Below, in pieces: positions 44,137 to 52,202 of a stretch of DNA of 64,000 bases. Location: contig NZ_WBMT01000017.1 in the NCBI RefSeq assembly GCF_008923185.1, positions 186,001-250,000 of the forward strand, given 5' to 3'. A program made the translations under genes and the position numbers. This DNA comes from Actinomadura rudentiformis. GTDB taxonomy: Bacteria > Actinomycetota > Actinomycetes > Streptosporangiales > Streptosporangiaceae. Below the pieces are notes generated by a model. It was not told where the DNA came from, did not search any database, and saw only the letters and a list, made by a program, of their open reading frames with translations. The stretch's first letter is position 1. The number at the start of each line of letters is the position of its first letter.

Positions 44137-44297
44137 GCTGACGCCAACCGCTGCGGAGCGGCGTGTTGCCTCGCCTGAAACCGGGGACCGGCGTGGATGC
44201 GGGGATGTTGCTGGTCCGTGCGGACGTCCATGCGTACGCCGGGCGCGTCTGGTCGTGTACGAGGAGCTGGGAGCAGGCCGGCGCCCTGTTTGATGCG

Positions 44298-44328
44298 CGA
44301 GGCCGCGATGGGGAGCATCGCGGCCTCG
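44298..44328 (-). terminator. Hairpin downstream of the S33 peptidase gene
   Basis: CGAGGCCGCGATG at 44298-44310 pairs perfectly with CATCGCGGCCTCG at 44316-44328, leaving a 5-base loop. It lies 41 bases beyond the stop of the minus-strand peptidase gene and is its likely terminator. Confidence 0.7.
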
Positions 44329-44369
44329 GGCGTCGGGGCGTTCGGGTGTCGGAGTGTTGGGGTGTCGGG

Positions 44370-45893
44370 TCAGGGGTGGCAGGTCGGGTTGGTGGCGGGG
44401 AGGGTGCCGGTGGCCAGGTAGGCGTTGACCTTGGCGTCCACGCAGGCGTTGCCGTACAGGCCGTAGATCGCGTGGGCGGTGGTGCCGCGCAGGGTGAGCA
44501 GGCGGGAGCCGGTCAGCGCCCGGTGCATGGCCTTGGCGCCCTCGTAGGTGGTGGCGGGGTCGCCGGTGGCGGACACGATCAACGCCGGGGTGGGGTTGCC
44601 GACGGCAGTGAAGGGCTCGCGCGGTTGGTTCGGCCAGAAGGCGCAGGGCCAGATGTTGTTCTTGAGGGGGCCGAAGAGGGGGTGGCGTGCGCGGCTGCGC
44701 TGGATGTCGTTCCAGTACGTGTCGGGCTCGCGTGGCGCGGCGCGGTCGCCGCAGGTGACCGCGGCGACCTGGCTGCCGAAAGAGGAGCCGGCGCTGGTCA
44801 GGATGGCCGTGAGGAGTCCGTCGAGTCTGGGTCCGGGGTCGGCCGGGCGGCCGTGCGCCGCCTCGTTCAGGGTCCGGACGGTGGAGGCGAACTCCGCGCG
44901 GGCCGCGGGGAGGTCGTTGCCGGAGCCGACGGAGACGATGTAGGGGACAGCCTGCTCGTCCACCTCGTGGGATCCGACACGCAGCGGCCGGTCCTCCGCA
45001 GCGGCGACGATCGCGTTCACGGTGGCGAGCACGCGGGCGGGGGTGGCGCCGAGGCCATAGGTGCCGTGACGTTTGGCGGCCCAGCCCGCCCAGCCGCGCA
45101 GCGCGCGTTCCGCCTCGTCTTCGGTGCCCTGCGTCGCCCTGGGGCCCCACTTGCGCGGGTCACCCGCGCTGTCCAGGACCACTCGGTCGGTGCGACCGGG
45201 GAACATCTGGGTGTAGACCGCGCCCAGGTAGGCGCCGTAGGAGTAGCCGAGGAAGGAGATCCGGCGCTCCCCGAGGACGCGGCGCACGAGGTCGATGTCG
45301 CGGGCCGTGTCGCGCGTGTTGACGTACGGGAGCACGTCGGCGTGGCGCTGGGAGCAGCGCTCGGCCAGATCACGCTGCACCGCCACCTGGTGATCGAACC
45401 GGGCGCGGGTCGAGCCGGCCGAGCGGAGCCACAGGCCGATGGGCCAGCCGCAGTCGAGCGGCGTGCTGCGCCCGACGAAGCGCGGGTCCAGGCCGACGAG
45501 GTCGTAACGGGCGGCGACGTCCTTCATCGCCGCCCGCGTTTGCACGGGCATGCCCAGCGTGCCCTCACCAGGGCCGCCGCTGTTAAGGACCATGGTCCCG
45601 ATGCGATGGGCGCGGTCGGTGGCGGGCAGGTGGGACAGCGCGAGCGTGATGGTGCGTCCGCCGGGCCTGGAGTGGTCGAGCGGGACGGTGAGCTCCGCGC
45701 ACCGTGCGCCTGCCTCGTCGAGCTCCTTGCCGACGTCGTCGTCGGAGACCTGCGAGCAGGACTTCCACGTGAGCGGTGAGGGCGGGGGCGAGCCGCCGTC
45801 TGCTATGGCCAGGGGTGCAACGGCGGCCGACAGGGCGACCAGCACGAGGACCAGGACCAGGCGTCTGCGGGTCCGCGCAAATGTCGGTTTCAT
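44370..45893 (-). CDS. Secreted S33-family tripeptidyl aminopeptidase-like hydrolase
   Basis: A 507-residue exported alpha/beta hydrolase. ATG 45893 gives a basic start and a hydrophobic signal (RLVLVLVLVALSAAVAPLAIADG). The catalytic domain has LNSGGPGEGTLGMPV, GLDPRFVGRSTPLDC and nucleophile elbow FLGYSYGAYLGAVY. The TAP-like C-terminal domain has ALIVSATGDPATTYEGAKAM (Asp) and LRGTTAHAIYG (His), with cysteines for disulfides. Relatives remove tripeptides from exported proteins in streptomycetes. A hairpin terminator follows. It is divergent from a two-component pair, which may control it. Confidence 0.9.
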   Translation of the reverse strand: MKPTFARTRRRLVLVLVLVALSAAVAPLAIADGGSPPPSPLTWKSCSQVSDDDVGKELDEAGARCAELTVPLDHSRPGGRTITLALSHLPATDRAHRIGTMVLNSGGPGEGTLGMPVQTRAAMKDVAARYDLVGLDPRFVGRSTPLDCGWPIGLWLRSAGSTRARFDHQVAVQRDLAERCSQRHADVLPYVNTRDTARDIDLVRRVLGERRISFLGYSYGAYLGAVYTQMFPGRTDRVVLDSAGDPRKWGPRATQGTEDEAERALRGWAGWAAKRHGTYGLGATPARVLATVNAIVAAAEDRPLRVGSHEVDEQAVPYIVSVGSGNDLPAARAEFASTVRTLNEAAHGRPADPGPRLDGLLTAILTSAGSSFGSQVAAVTCGDRAAPREPDTYWNDIQRSRARHPLFGPLKNNIWPCAFWPNQPREPFTAVGNPTPALIVSATGDPATTYEGAKAMHRALTGSRLLTLRGTTAHAIYGLYGNACVDAKVNAYLATGTLPATNPTCHP

Positions 45894-46030
45894 GACCGAG
45901 GACGCTATTTCCGGCCGGACGTCCGGCACGATACAGCCGACCGCACGCGTGTTGGTACAGCCCGCTGTAGTGCCCGACGGGGACCGGCGGCGGATAATGA
46001 TCTCCATACCGGCGTCGCGAGGAGGTGCGT

Positions 46031-47161
46031 ATGCGTGACCGTGTTCTCTCCGGCTCGGCCTACCTGCTGGGCACGCTGGCCACCGCCGTGGTCACGGCGC
46101 TCGCGTTGCCGGTGCTGCTGCTCGCGCCGCCGGCGGCTCGGGCCTGGGCAGACTGGCACCGTTCGCGGGCCGGCAGGCTGCTCGGCGTTCCGGCCGGCGA
46201 ACGGGCGGCCGGGCGGCGGAACCTCGCCTGGGCGCTCGCGCACGTCGCCGTCGGATTCCCACTTGGCCTAGCCGCCCTGCTGTGCCTGGGCAACATCCTG
46301 GTCGCCGCAGTGGCGTTGCCCTTGTGGTGGGCGTTTCCCGCCGATGCGCGTCCCACCCTGTTCTCGTTCTTCGATGTCCAAGTGGATGATTGGGCGACCG
46401 CGCTCGCCGGGGGCTCCGTTCAGATCGCCGTCCTCGGTGCGGCGGCCTGGTGGGTGCTCCCGGCGCTGGCGCGACTTCACGCACGGCTGTGCCTGGCGAT
46501 GCTCGCGCAGTCGGCCCGCGAACAGCTCACCGAGCGGGTCGACGTACTGACCAAGAGCCGGGTCGGAGTGGTCGACGCCCATGGCGCGGAGCTCCAGCGG
46601 ATCGAACGCGATCTGCACGACGGCACGCAGGCGCGCCTGGTGGCCATCGCGATGCAGTTGGGCATCGCGCGGGAGTCTCTCGCCGACGACCCGGACACGG
46701 TGGCGACGCTCCTCCAGCAAGCGCACGAGACGGCGGAGGAGGCGATGGTCGAACTCCGCACGGTGCTCCAGACGATCTACCCGCCGATCCTCGCCGACCG
46801 CGGGCTCGACGGGGCACTGACGGCGCTGGCCGCCCGGTCGAGCGTGCCGGTCCGCATCGAGCTCGCCGACCTCGGCGCGCTCCCGGCGAGCGTGGAGGCG
46901 GTGGCCTACTACGTGATCGCCGAGGCGCTGACGAACGTGACCAAGCACGCCGCCGCCACGCGGGCGTCCCTCCGGGTCGAGCGCGCCGGCGACGTGCTGT
47001 CCATCGAGGTCACCGACGACGGAAAGGGCGGCGCCGACGAGGCGCGCGGCACCGGGATCACCGGGATACGCCGCCGGGTCGCCGCCCTGGACGGCGCCAT
47101 CCGCCTCGACAGCCCGCCGGGCGGCCCCACCAGCCTCGCCGTCCAGATGCCATGCGGGTAG
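46031..47161 (+). CDS. Sensor histidine kinase, NarL/DesK type (HisKA_3)
   Basis: A 376-residue membrane sensor. An N-terminal region of about four hydrophobic segments (DUF-type sensor, FPLGLAALLCLGNILVAAVALP) precedes the HisKA_3 dimer/phosphoacceptor ELQRIERDLHDGTQARLVAIAMQLG (His near 198). The ATPase domain has EALTNVTKHAAAT, VTDDGKGGAD and GTGITGIRRRVAALDG. The ATG at 46031 follows GGAGG at 46021-46025. Its stop overlaps the response regulator start by 10 bases. Confidence 0.92.
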   Translation: MRDRVLSGSAYLLGTLATAVVTALALPVLLLAPPAARAWADWHRSRAGRLLGVPAGERAAGRRNLAWALAHVAVGFPLGLAALLCLGNILVAAVALPLWWAFPADARPTLFSFFDVQVDDWATALAGGSVQIAVLGAAAWWVLPALARLHARLCLAMLAQSAREQLTERVDVLTKSRVGVVDAHGAELQRIERDLHDGTQARLVAIAMQLGIARESLADDPDTVATLLQQAHETAEEAMVELRTVLQTIYPPILADRGLDGALTALAARSSVPVRIELADLGALPASVEAVAYYVIAEALTNVTKHAAATRASLRVERAGDVLSIEVTDDGKGGADEARGTGITGIRRRVAALDGAIRLDSPPGGPTSLAVQMPCG

Positions 47162-47808
47162 TGATCGCCGAGGACAACGTCCTGCTGTCCAGCGGCCTGG
47201 AGCTGCTGCTGGCGGCGAAGGGCTGCGAGGTCGTGGCGGTCGTCCCCGACGCCGAGTCGTTCCTCGACGCCGTCGCCGAGCACCGCCCCGACATCGCCAT
47301 CGTCGACGTGCGGCTGCCACCGTCGTTCCGCGACGAGGGCATCCACGCCGCACTGCGCGCCCGCCGCGAGCACGGCGCGCTGCCGATCCTGGTGCTGTCG
47401 CAGTACGTCGAGCGCGAGTACGCCGGCGAGCTCCTCTCCGACGGCCGCGGCGGCATCGGCTACCTCCTCAAGGACCGCATCGGCCGGGTGGCCGAGTTCA
47501 TCGACGCCCTGCACCGCGTCGCGGCCGGCGGCACCGCCATGGACCCCGAAGTGGTCGCCCAGCTCCTAGCGCGCCGTACCGGCGACCCCCTCGACACCCT
47601 CACCCCCCGCGAACGAGAGTCACTCGCCCTCATGGCGCAGGGCCACGACAACGCCACCATCGCCGAACGAATGCGCATCTCCGACAACGCCGTCCACAAG
47701 CACATCGGCAACATCTTCGCCAAGCTGGGCCTAGCCCCGGACGACTCCGGCCACCGCCGAGTGCAAGCAGTGCTCACCTACCTGAACGGCACCCCCGGCC
47801 ACCTATGA
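47152..47808 (+). CDS. Response regulator, NarL/LuxR type
   Basis: A 218-residue regulator: receiver domain (VVIAEDNVLLSSGLELLL, phosphoacceptor Asp in IAIVDVRLPPSF, VLSQYVE, GYLLKDRIG) followed by a LuxR-type HTH (LDTLTPRERESLALMAQGHDNATIAERMRISDNAVHKHIGNIFAKL). It is the partner of the overlapping kinase. The trigger is unknown; the divergent secreted peptidase is a candidate target. Confidence 0.95.
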   Translation: MRVVIAEDNVLLSSGLELLLAAKGCEVVAVVPDAESFLDAVAEHRPDIAIVDVRLPPSFRDEGIHAALRARREHGALPILVLSQYVEREYAGELLSDGRGGIGYLLKDRIGRVAEFIDALHRVAAGGTAMDPEVVAQLLARRTGDPLDTLTPRERESLALMAQGHDNATIAERMRISDNAVHKHIGNIFAKLGLAPDDSGHRRVQAVLTYLNGTPGHL

Positions 47809-47844
47809 CGAAGGCCACGAAACACGTACGGGGCGCCAGAACAT

Positions 47845-48597
47845 CTAGGCTGCGCGGGTTGCCTGCACGAAGGTGACCCGGCCGAAGCTCTGGTCGGCGT
47901 GCGCGACCTCTCGCGCGTCGCCGAACCCGGCGTCGGCCAGCAGCGCGACGATGCCGTCGCCATGGTTGCGGGCCACGATCGGGCTGTGCGCCACCCGGGA
48001 ACGTATGAGGCGGGGCAGGTGCCCGAGGACGTGGGCCAGGCCATGGCCATGGCCGCGGGTGGGGTGGTCAGCACCTGCGACGTTGGAGGTCGGGCCGCCG
48101 AAGTCGACGATGGTGACCCTGCCTCCTGGCCGAAGGGCACGCAGCGCGTCGCGCGCGAACGCGTTCCGGCCGTCGTCATCGATGTGGTGCAGGGCCAATG
48201 AGGAGACCACATGGTCGAGTGAGGCGTCGCCGGCGGGGATCCGGTCGGCATATCCCTGAACGAGGGTGAGAGCGACGCCGCGGCGGCGCGCCTTGCGTGC
48301 GGCCCTGCGCAGGGCGTCTCTGTCGGGGTCCAGGCCGGTCACCCGCGCGTCCGGCTGGGCCTCGAGCACGGCGAACGACAGGTTGCCCGTGCCGCAGCCG
48401 ACGTCGGCCACCGCCTGGCCGGGCTCGATGCCGGCGAGCTCGACCGCGCGCTCGTGCAGTGCGCGGACGCCGGCCACCCGGGTGAAGGTGTCGTAGAACG
48501 GCAGGAGCCAGGTCTTGCCCGCGCCCGGCAGGAACGGGCGGTCCCGCTCCTGCGGGGTTCGCTGGTCGAGGATGCGTATGCGGGTCGAATCTGCCAT
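47845..48597 (-). CDS. SAM-dependent methyltransferase (UbiE/COQ5-like)
   Basis: A 250-residue methyltransferase: PGAGKTWLLPFYDTFTRVAGV at the N terminus, AVADVGCGTGNLSFAVLEAQP (motif I), VTGLDPDRDALRRAARKA (motif II), SLDHVVSSLALHHIDDD (motif IV) and LRPGGRVTIVDFGG (motif VI). The core is like ubiquinone/menaquinone methyltransferases, but a histidine-rich DHPTRGHGHGLAHVLGH loop is added. It converges with the response regulator gene. ATG 48597 is preferred over longer readings. The substrate is unknown. Confidence 0.88.
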   Translation of the reverse strand: MADSTRIRILDQRTPQERDRPFLPGAGKTWLLPFYDTFTRVAGVRALHERAVELAGIEPGQAVADVGCGTGNLSFAVLEAQPDARVTGLDPDRDALRRAARKARRRGVALTLVQGYADRIPAGDASLDHVVSSLALHHIDDDGRNAFARDALRALRPGGRVTIVDFGGPTSNVAGADHPTRGHGHGLAHVLGHLPRLIRSRVAHSPIVARNHGDGIVALLADAGFGDAREVAHADQSFGRVTFVQATRAA

Positions 48598-48714
48598 GGG
48601 TGCCCTCTGTGCACTCGGTGGCGGGTCTGCCTCGGTGACCCGTGACAGACCTGGTGTCATCACCTCGAGTCTTGGACATTTTGCGGCTGCCGAGCAGGAC
48701 ATAGCTTGGAGACC

Positions 48715-49719
48715 ATGGGACATTCTTCGGTCAGTGACTCGCCGGGCGTCCCGTCGAGGCTGCGTACGGTACGGCTCGACGGGACGCCGGTCTACCGCTA
48801 CCAGCAGCGCCCCGGCCTGCCTCCGGTCTCGGTGATCCACTTCGACACCGAAGCCACCCACGCCGGCCTCCCGCCGAACCACCGGCACGCCCATGACTTC
48901 CACGTCCTGGCCTACGTCGAGGAAGGCACGGGCTCGTTCACCATCGATGGCGCCGAACGGCCGCTACGCGCCGGCGAGGTCCACGCCGTGTCCCCCGGGC
49001 AGGTCATCGGCGTCGCGACCGTCGCCGAGCTCGCCCGCGGCCGCGCGTGGTCGGTCGCGTTCACACCCGACGCCGTCCCCGCCCTGGCCTCGGTCTCCCC
49101 ACTGACCTGGACGCACCATCCCCTACTGGCCCTGTTCTCCTCCACCGCCGGACACGGTCGGGTCGCCGAACCCGACCGGGCGAACTGGTCGGCGTGGCTG
49201 GCGGACCTGGCCGCAGAGCTCGCCGACCCAGGCCATCTGGGGGCCCACGAGGCCGTCACCGCACTGCTCACCCGGCTCCTGGTCGCGGCCGCGCGACTGG
49301 CACCCTGCGCCCCGGGCACGCCGGATCCACTCGTCGAGCGGGTCTTCGCCGAGATCGAGGCGAGGTTCCGCGAACCGGTCTCCGCCGCGGACATCGCCCG
49401 CACGCTCGGCTACACCCCTGGACACCTCACCACCGTGCTCCGCCGACGCACCGGCCGCCCACTGCTCGAATGGATCACCGAACGGCGCATGACCGAGGTC
49501 CGGCGACTGCTGCGCGAGACCGACCTGCCGCTCGACGCCGTGGCCGCCCGAACCGGCCTGCGCGACGCCACCTATCTCGTCCGCCGCTTCCGCGACCGCT
49601 ACGGCATCACCCCGCAGCGATGGCGCCGCACCGAGCGAGCTCGCGTTGAGCCTCCGCGAACATCGGCCACAACACCACTGACCTGTGACGCCACAGCCAC
49701 GCCAGCTCAACGCCGATGA
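48715..49719 (+). CDS. AraC-family transcriptional regulator with cupin domain
   Basis: A 334-residue regulator. A cupin-like sensor domain (NHRHAHDFHVLAYVEEGTGSF, with His residues, then LRAGEVHAVSPGQVIGV) is followed by a double HTH of AraC type (VSAADIARTLGYTPGHLTTVLRR, LLEWITERRMTEVRRLLRETDL, TYLVRRFRDRYGITPQRWRR). It is divergent from the methyltransferase gene, 117 bases apart, and may regulate it. Confidence 0.92.
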   Translation: MGHSSVSDSPGVPSRLRTVRLDGTPVYRYQQRPGLPPVSVIHFDTEATHAGLPPNHRHAHDFHVLAYVEEGTGSFTIDGAERPLRAGEVHAVSPGQVIGVATVAELARGRAWSVAFTPDAVPALASVSPLTWTHHPLLALFSSTAGHGRVAEPDRANWSAWLADLAAELADPGHLGAHEAVTALLTRLLVAAARLAPCAPGTPDPLVERVFAEIEARFREPVSAADIARTLGYTPGHLTTVLRRRTGRPLLEWITERRMTEVRRLLRETDLPLDAVAARTGLRDATYLVRRFRDRYGITPQRWRRTERARVEPPRTSATTPLTCDATATPAQRR

Positions 49720-49850
49720 CGACAGAGGGATACAAGCCTCAGGAATATGAGAAGCCACCGGTCGCGGACGGTCCGGTCCGTGAGACCATGAGGATGCACG
49801 CACAGTATCTCTCTCGGTCCTGTGAGTAGTCGGAAGGGCAAGGGCCGCCT

Positions 49851-50288
49851 ATGACCACACCTTCCGGCGCGGAGTCAGTGAACCCACCGCCCGCGGACGG
49901 CCGACCGCGGCTGCACTGGCCGCCGCACCCGCTGCTGACCCTCACTCTCAGCCAGCACGGCCACTGGCACATCCTGGCCCTGGACGGTGAACTCGACATG
50001 GCCAGCGCCACCGATCTGCTGGCCGCCCTGGAGCACGCCTGGGCCACCCTGGAGCCGCCGTATGTCGCACTGGACCTTGCCGCCCTGAGCTTCTGCGACT
50101 CCTCAGGCCTGAACGCCCTGTTGCATGGCTGGAAACGCGCCGCCAGTCTGCGCGGCGAGCTGATCCTGCTACGGCCTCACCCCCGGATCACCGCCATGCT
50201 GCGCCTATCCGGGCTGGACCAGCGCCTCACCATCGCGCCCCACCCCGCTGAACCACCCGCTGAACCACCCGCTGAACCACCCGGCTGA
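49851..50288 (+). CDS. STAS-domain protein (anti-sigma factor antagonist type)
   Basis: A 145-residue protein with a STAS domain at about residues 28-125: HWHILALDGELDMASATDLL, ALDLAALSFCDSSGLNALLHG (the phosphorylatable Ser region DSSG), and ITAMLRLSGLDQRL. It would bind an anti-sigma kinase that is not nearby. Residues 132-145 are AEPP repeats encoded by a 12-base tandem repeat that continues past the stop codon. The gene stands alone between araC and a converging tetR. Confidence 0.9.
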   Translation: MTTPSGAESVNPPPADGRPRLHWPPHPLLTLTLSQHGHWHILALDGELDMASATDLLAALEHAWATLEPPYVALDLAALSFCDSSGLNALLHGWKRAASLRGELILLRPHPRITAMLRLSGLDQRLTIAPHPAEPPAEPPAEPPG

Positions 50289-50330
50289 ACCACCCGGCTG
50301 AACCACCGGCTGAACCACCGGCTGAACCGC
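50247..50330. repeat. 12/13-base tandem repeat across the STAS stop codon
   Basis: Seven copies of (G)GCTGAACCACC(C): three of exactly 12 bases (50247-50282), one of 13 (50283-50295), then two of 12 and a partial copy to 50330. The first three encode AEPP in frame. The 13-base copy shifts the phase, so its own TGA becomes the stop at 50286-50288. Length changes here would alter the protein C terminus. Confidence 0.9.
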
Positions 50331-50431
50331 ATGCAACTACACAGAGTTACTTTTCATCTGGTTCACACGGACCGGGCGGAGGGCCACCGTCGTACCGACA
50401 TCCCCAGACCGGCCGGTCGCCGGGTGAGCGT

Positions 50432-51055
50432 TCAGGAATGCGGGTGCGCGGATGCCGATGTCCGGGACAGCGCTGGGGCCAGCCAGCGGTTGAGGAGGGT
50501 GCGGAGCCGGGCTTCGTCCTGCGGCGGCTCGCTCGGGTGCTGCAGCAGCGACGTCAGGAGTCGCATGATGATCTCGGCGAGGCCGTTGAGGTCGTCTTCA
50601 CCGATGCCGGCGGCGGCCCAGTCGACGGGGTAGCGCTGCAGCATCTTGGCGCCGTAGGCGATGGTGTCCCTGGTGGTGGCGCCACGGCCGAAGGCGGTGG
50701 TGTCCCCGAGTTGCAGCAGGAGGCTCAGCCGTGGCTCGGTGGGGATGGTCCGTACGCAGAAGACCATGCCTTCGACCACGGCTTCGGCCGGGTCGGTGAT
50801 CCCGTGCAGGTGCGCGATCAGCAGCTCGACGAACGACTCGGCTCCCTGGGCCGCCACCTCGCCGATGATGTCGCTGATGCGGCCGAAGTGGCGGTAGACG
50901 GTCTGGCGGGTCACGCCGAGCTCGCCGGCGACGTCGGACAGGGTCGTCTTCGTGACGCCGTGCCTGTCGATGCAGCGGACGGTCGCGTCGATGATGCGCT
51001 GCCGGGCCTCGGCGTCCGATGCGGGAGGCCGCCCTCCCCAGCCGTGGTGCCCCAT
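50432..51055 (-). CDS. TetR-family transcriptional regulator
   Basis: A 207-residue regulator: HTH (RQRIIDATVRCIDRHGVTKTTL, then VAGELGVTRQTVYRHFGRISDI) and a helical ligand domain with AAQGAESFVELLIAHLHG and PSEPPQDEARLRTLLNRWL. It starts 4 bases after the upstream membrane protein's stop, so it is the last gene of a three-gene operon with a FAD monooxygenase. It likely controls the operon through the inverted repeat at 53723-53749. Confidence 0.9.
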   Translation of the reverse strand: MGHHGWGGRPPASDAEARQRIIDATVRCIDRHGVTKTTLSDVAGELGVTRQTVYRHFGRISDIIGEVAAQGAESFVELLIAHLHGITDPAEAVVEGMVFCVRTIPTEPRLSLLLQLGDTTAFGRGATTRDTIAYGAKMLQRYPVDWAAAGIGEDDLNGLAEIIMRLLTSLLQHPSEPPQDEARLRTLLNRWLAPALSRTSASAHPHS

Positions 51056-51059
51056 GGCC

Positions 51060-52187
51060 TTAGGATCGCACAGGCTCTGCGGTCCGTTGGGACATGGTCG
51101 CGCGGAGTGCGGCCATGATGAGCCCGGTCGCGGCGATGGTGCACAGCAAGGCGTACCACAGGCTGCCGATCGGCGTGCCCTGCTCGGTGATGCCGTCGGC
51201 CGCCGCGAAGTAGGCCGGCAACGCGACCAGCCACAGGACGAGGTGGACGCCGAGGTACAGCGCCGGATAGGTCCGCGCGAACAGCGGCGACGCCACCGGA
51301 GCCGGGTCTGTTCGCGGCGCGCGCCAGGCGTCCGCGAGAAGGTAGAGGCCGACGATCCAGACCAGGGCGAGCTCGACGCCGAGGACGGCCCGCTGGATCC
51401 CGAGCTGGTCCTCACCGCGGAAGGCGCCGCTGGGCGCGCCGGCGACCACCATCGCCAACGGTGTCATGACGCCGGCGCCGAGGGTGCGCAGGCTGATCTG
51501 CCGGCCGGTGAGCGTGCCCCGGCCGTCCTTCGCGCCGACCAGCCGGACCACGAGGTAGGTCATCGCGCCGAAGGACACCGAGGCGAACAGAAACATGCTG
51601 TTCATCGGGACCGAGGCGAGCGCCGGCTTGTTGATCATCTCGTTGTCGGTGTTCCAGGCCCACCACTTCAGCTGGGGTCCGAGCTGATCGAAGATCTCGT
51701 AGAACGCCTGGCACGCGAACGCGACCGCCAGCGAACCGGCCAGGGGCCCGCGCCGCGCGAAGACACCAAGGACGCGGACCACCTCGTAGGCGAGCTGCGA
51801 CAGCGCCGGATAGAAGGCCACGATGTAGAGCGGCAGCCGGTCGTACATGAACTGCACGGTGAACACGTTGTGGGAGAAGATGAACCCGACGTGCTCCTCC
51901 AGGCCGAACCAGCCCGGGAAGTAGAGCGGCGGCTCGATCACCGCCAGGTAGACGACCGAGGCGAACCACAGCGAGATGTTGATCGGGTCGCCGTCGCGCC
52001 GCCACCGCCGCCACGCATGGATGAGGGCGAACACCGCGCCGCCGACGATGAGCAGCTCAAGGAACGGCATGGTGGCGTTCTCGAGACCGAACGGGTTGCG
52101 GAAGTCCACGATGGGATCGGCGTCCTGGCAGGAGTAGCCGAGCCTTTCGGCGAGGCGCTCGGCCGCTGAGTCGCATGAATAGCCCAT
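51060..52187 (-). CDS. Polytopic membrane protein of unknown function
   Basis: A 375-residue protein with about eight hydrophobic segments starting near residue 40 (FLELLIVGGAVFALIHAW). The loops are aromatic-rich: EPPLYFPGWFGLEEHVGFIF and LKWWAWNTDNEMINKP. The N terminus repeats GYSCDSAAERLAERLGYSC. Family membership was not recognised; carotenoid- or lipid-related enzymes can look similar but no catalytic motif is clear. A GAGGAG site precedes the ATG. The gene lies 15 bases after the FAD monooxygenase and before tetR, which suggests a common pathway. Confidence 0.75.
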   Translation of the reverse strand: MGYSCDSAAERLAERLGYSCQDADPIVDFRNPFGLENATMPFLELLIVGGAVFALIHAWRRWRRDGDPINISLWFASVVYLAVIEPPLYFPGWFGLEEHVGFIFSHNVFTVQFMYDRLPLYIVAFYPALSQLAYEVVRVLGVFARRGPLAGSLAVAFACQAFYEIFDQLGPQLKWWAWNTDNEMINKPALASVPMNSMFLFASVSFGAMTYLVVRLVGAKDGRGTLTGRQISLRTLGAGVMTPLAMVVAGAPSGAFRGEDQLGIQRAVLGVELALVWIVGLYLLADAWRAPRTDPAPVASPLFARTYPALYLGVHLVLWLVALPAYFAAADGITEQGTPIGSLWYALLCTIAATGLIMAALRATMSQRTAEPVRS

Positions 52188-52202
52188 TCGTTGCTCCTCG
52201 GG

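Noticed and set aside
44163..45779. 538-codon plus-strand frame opposite the S33 peptidase
   Set aside because: Valine/glycine-rich shadow; the minus strand has signal peptide and catalytic triad motifs.
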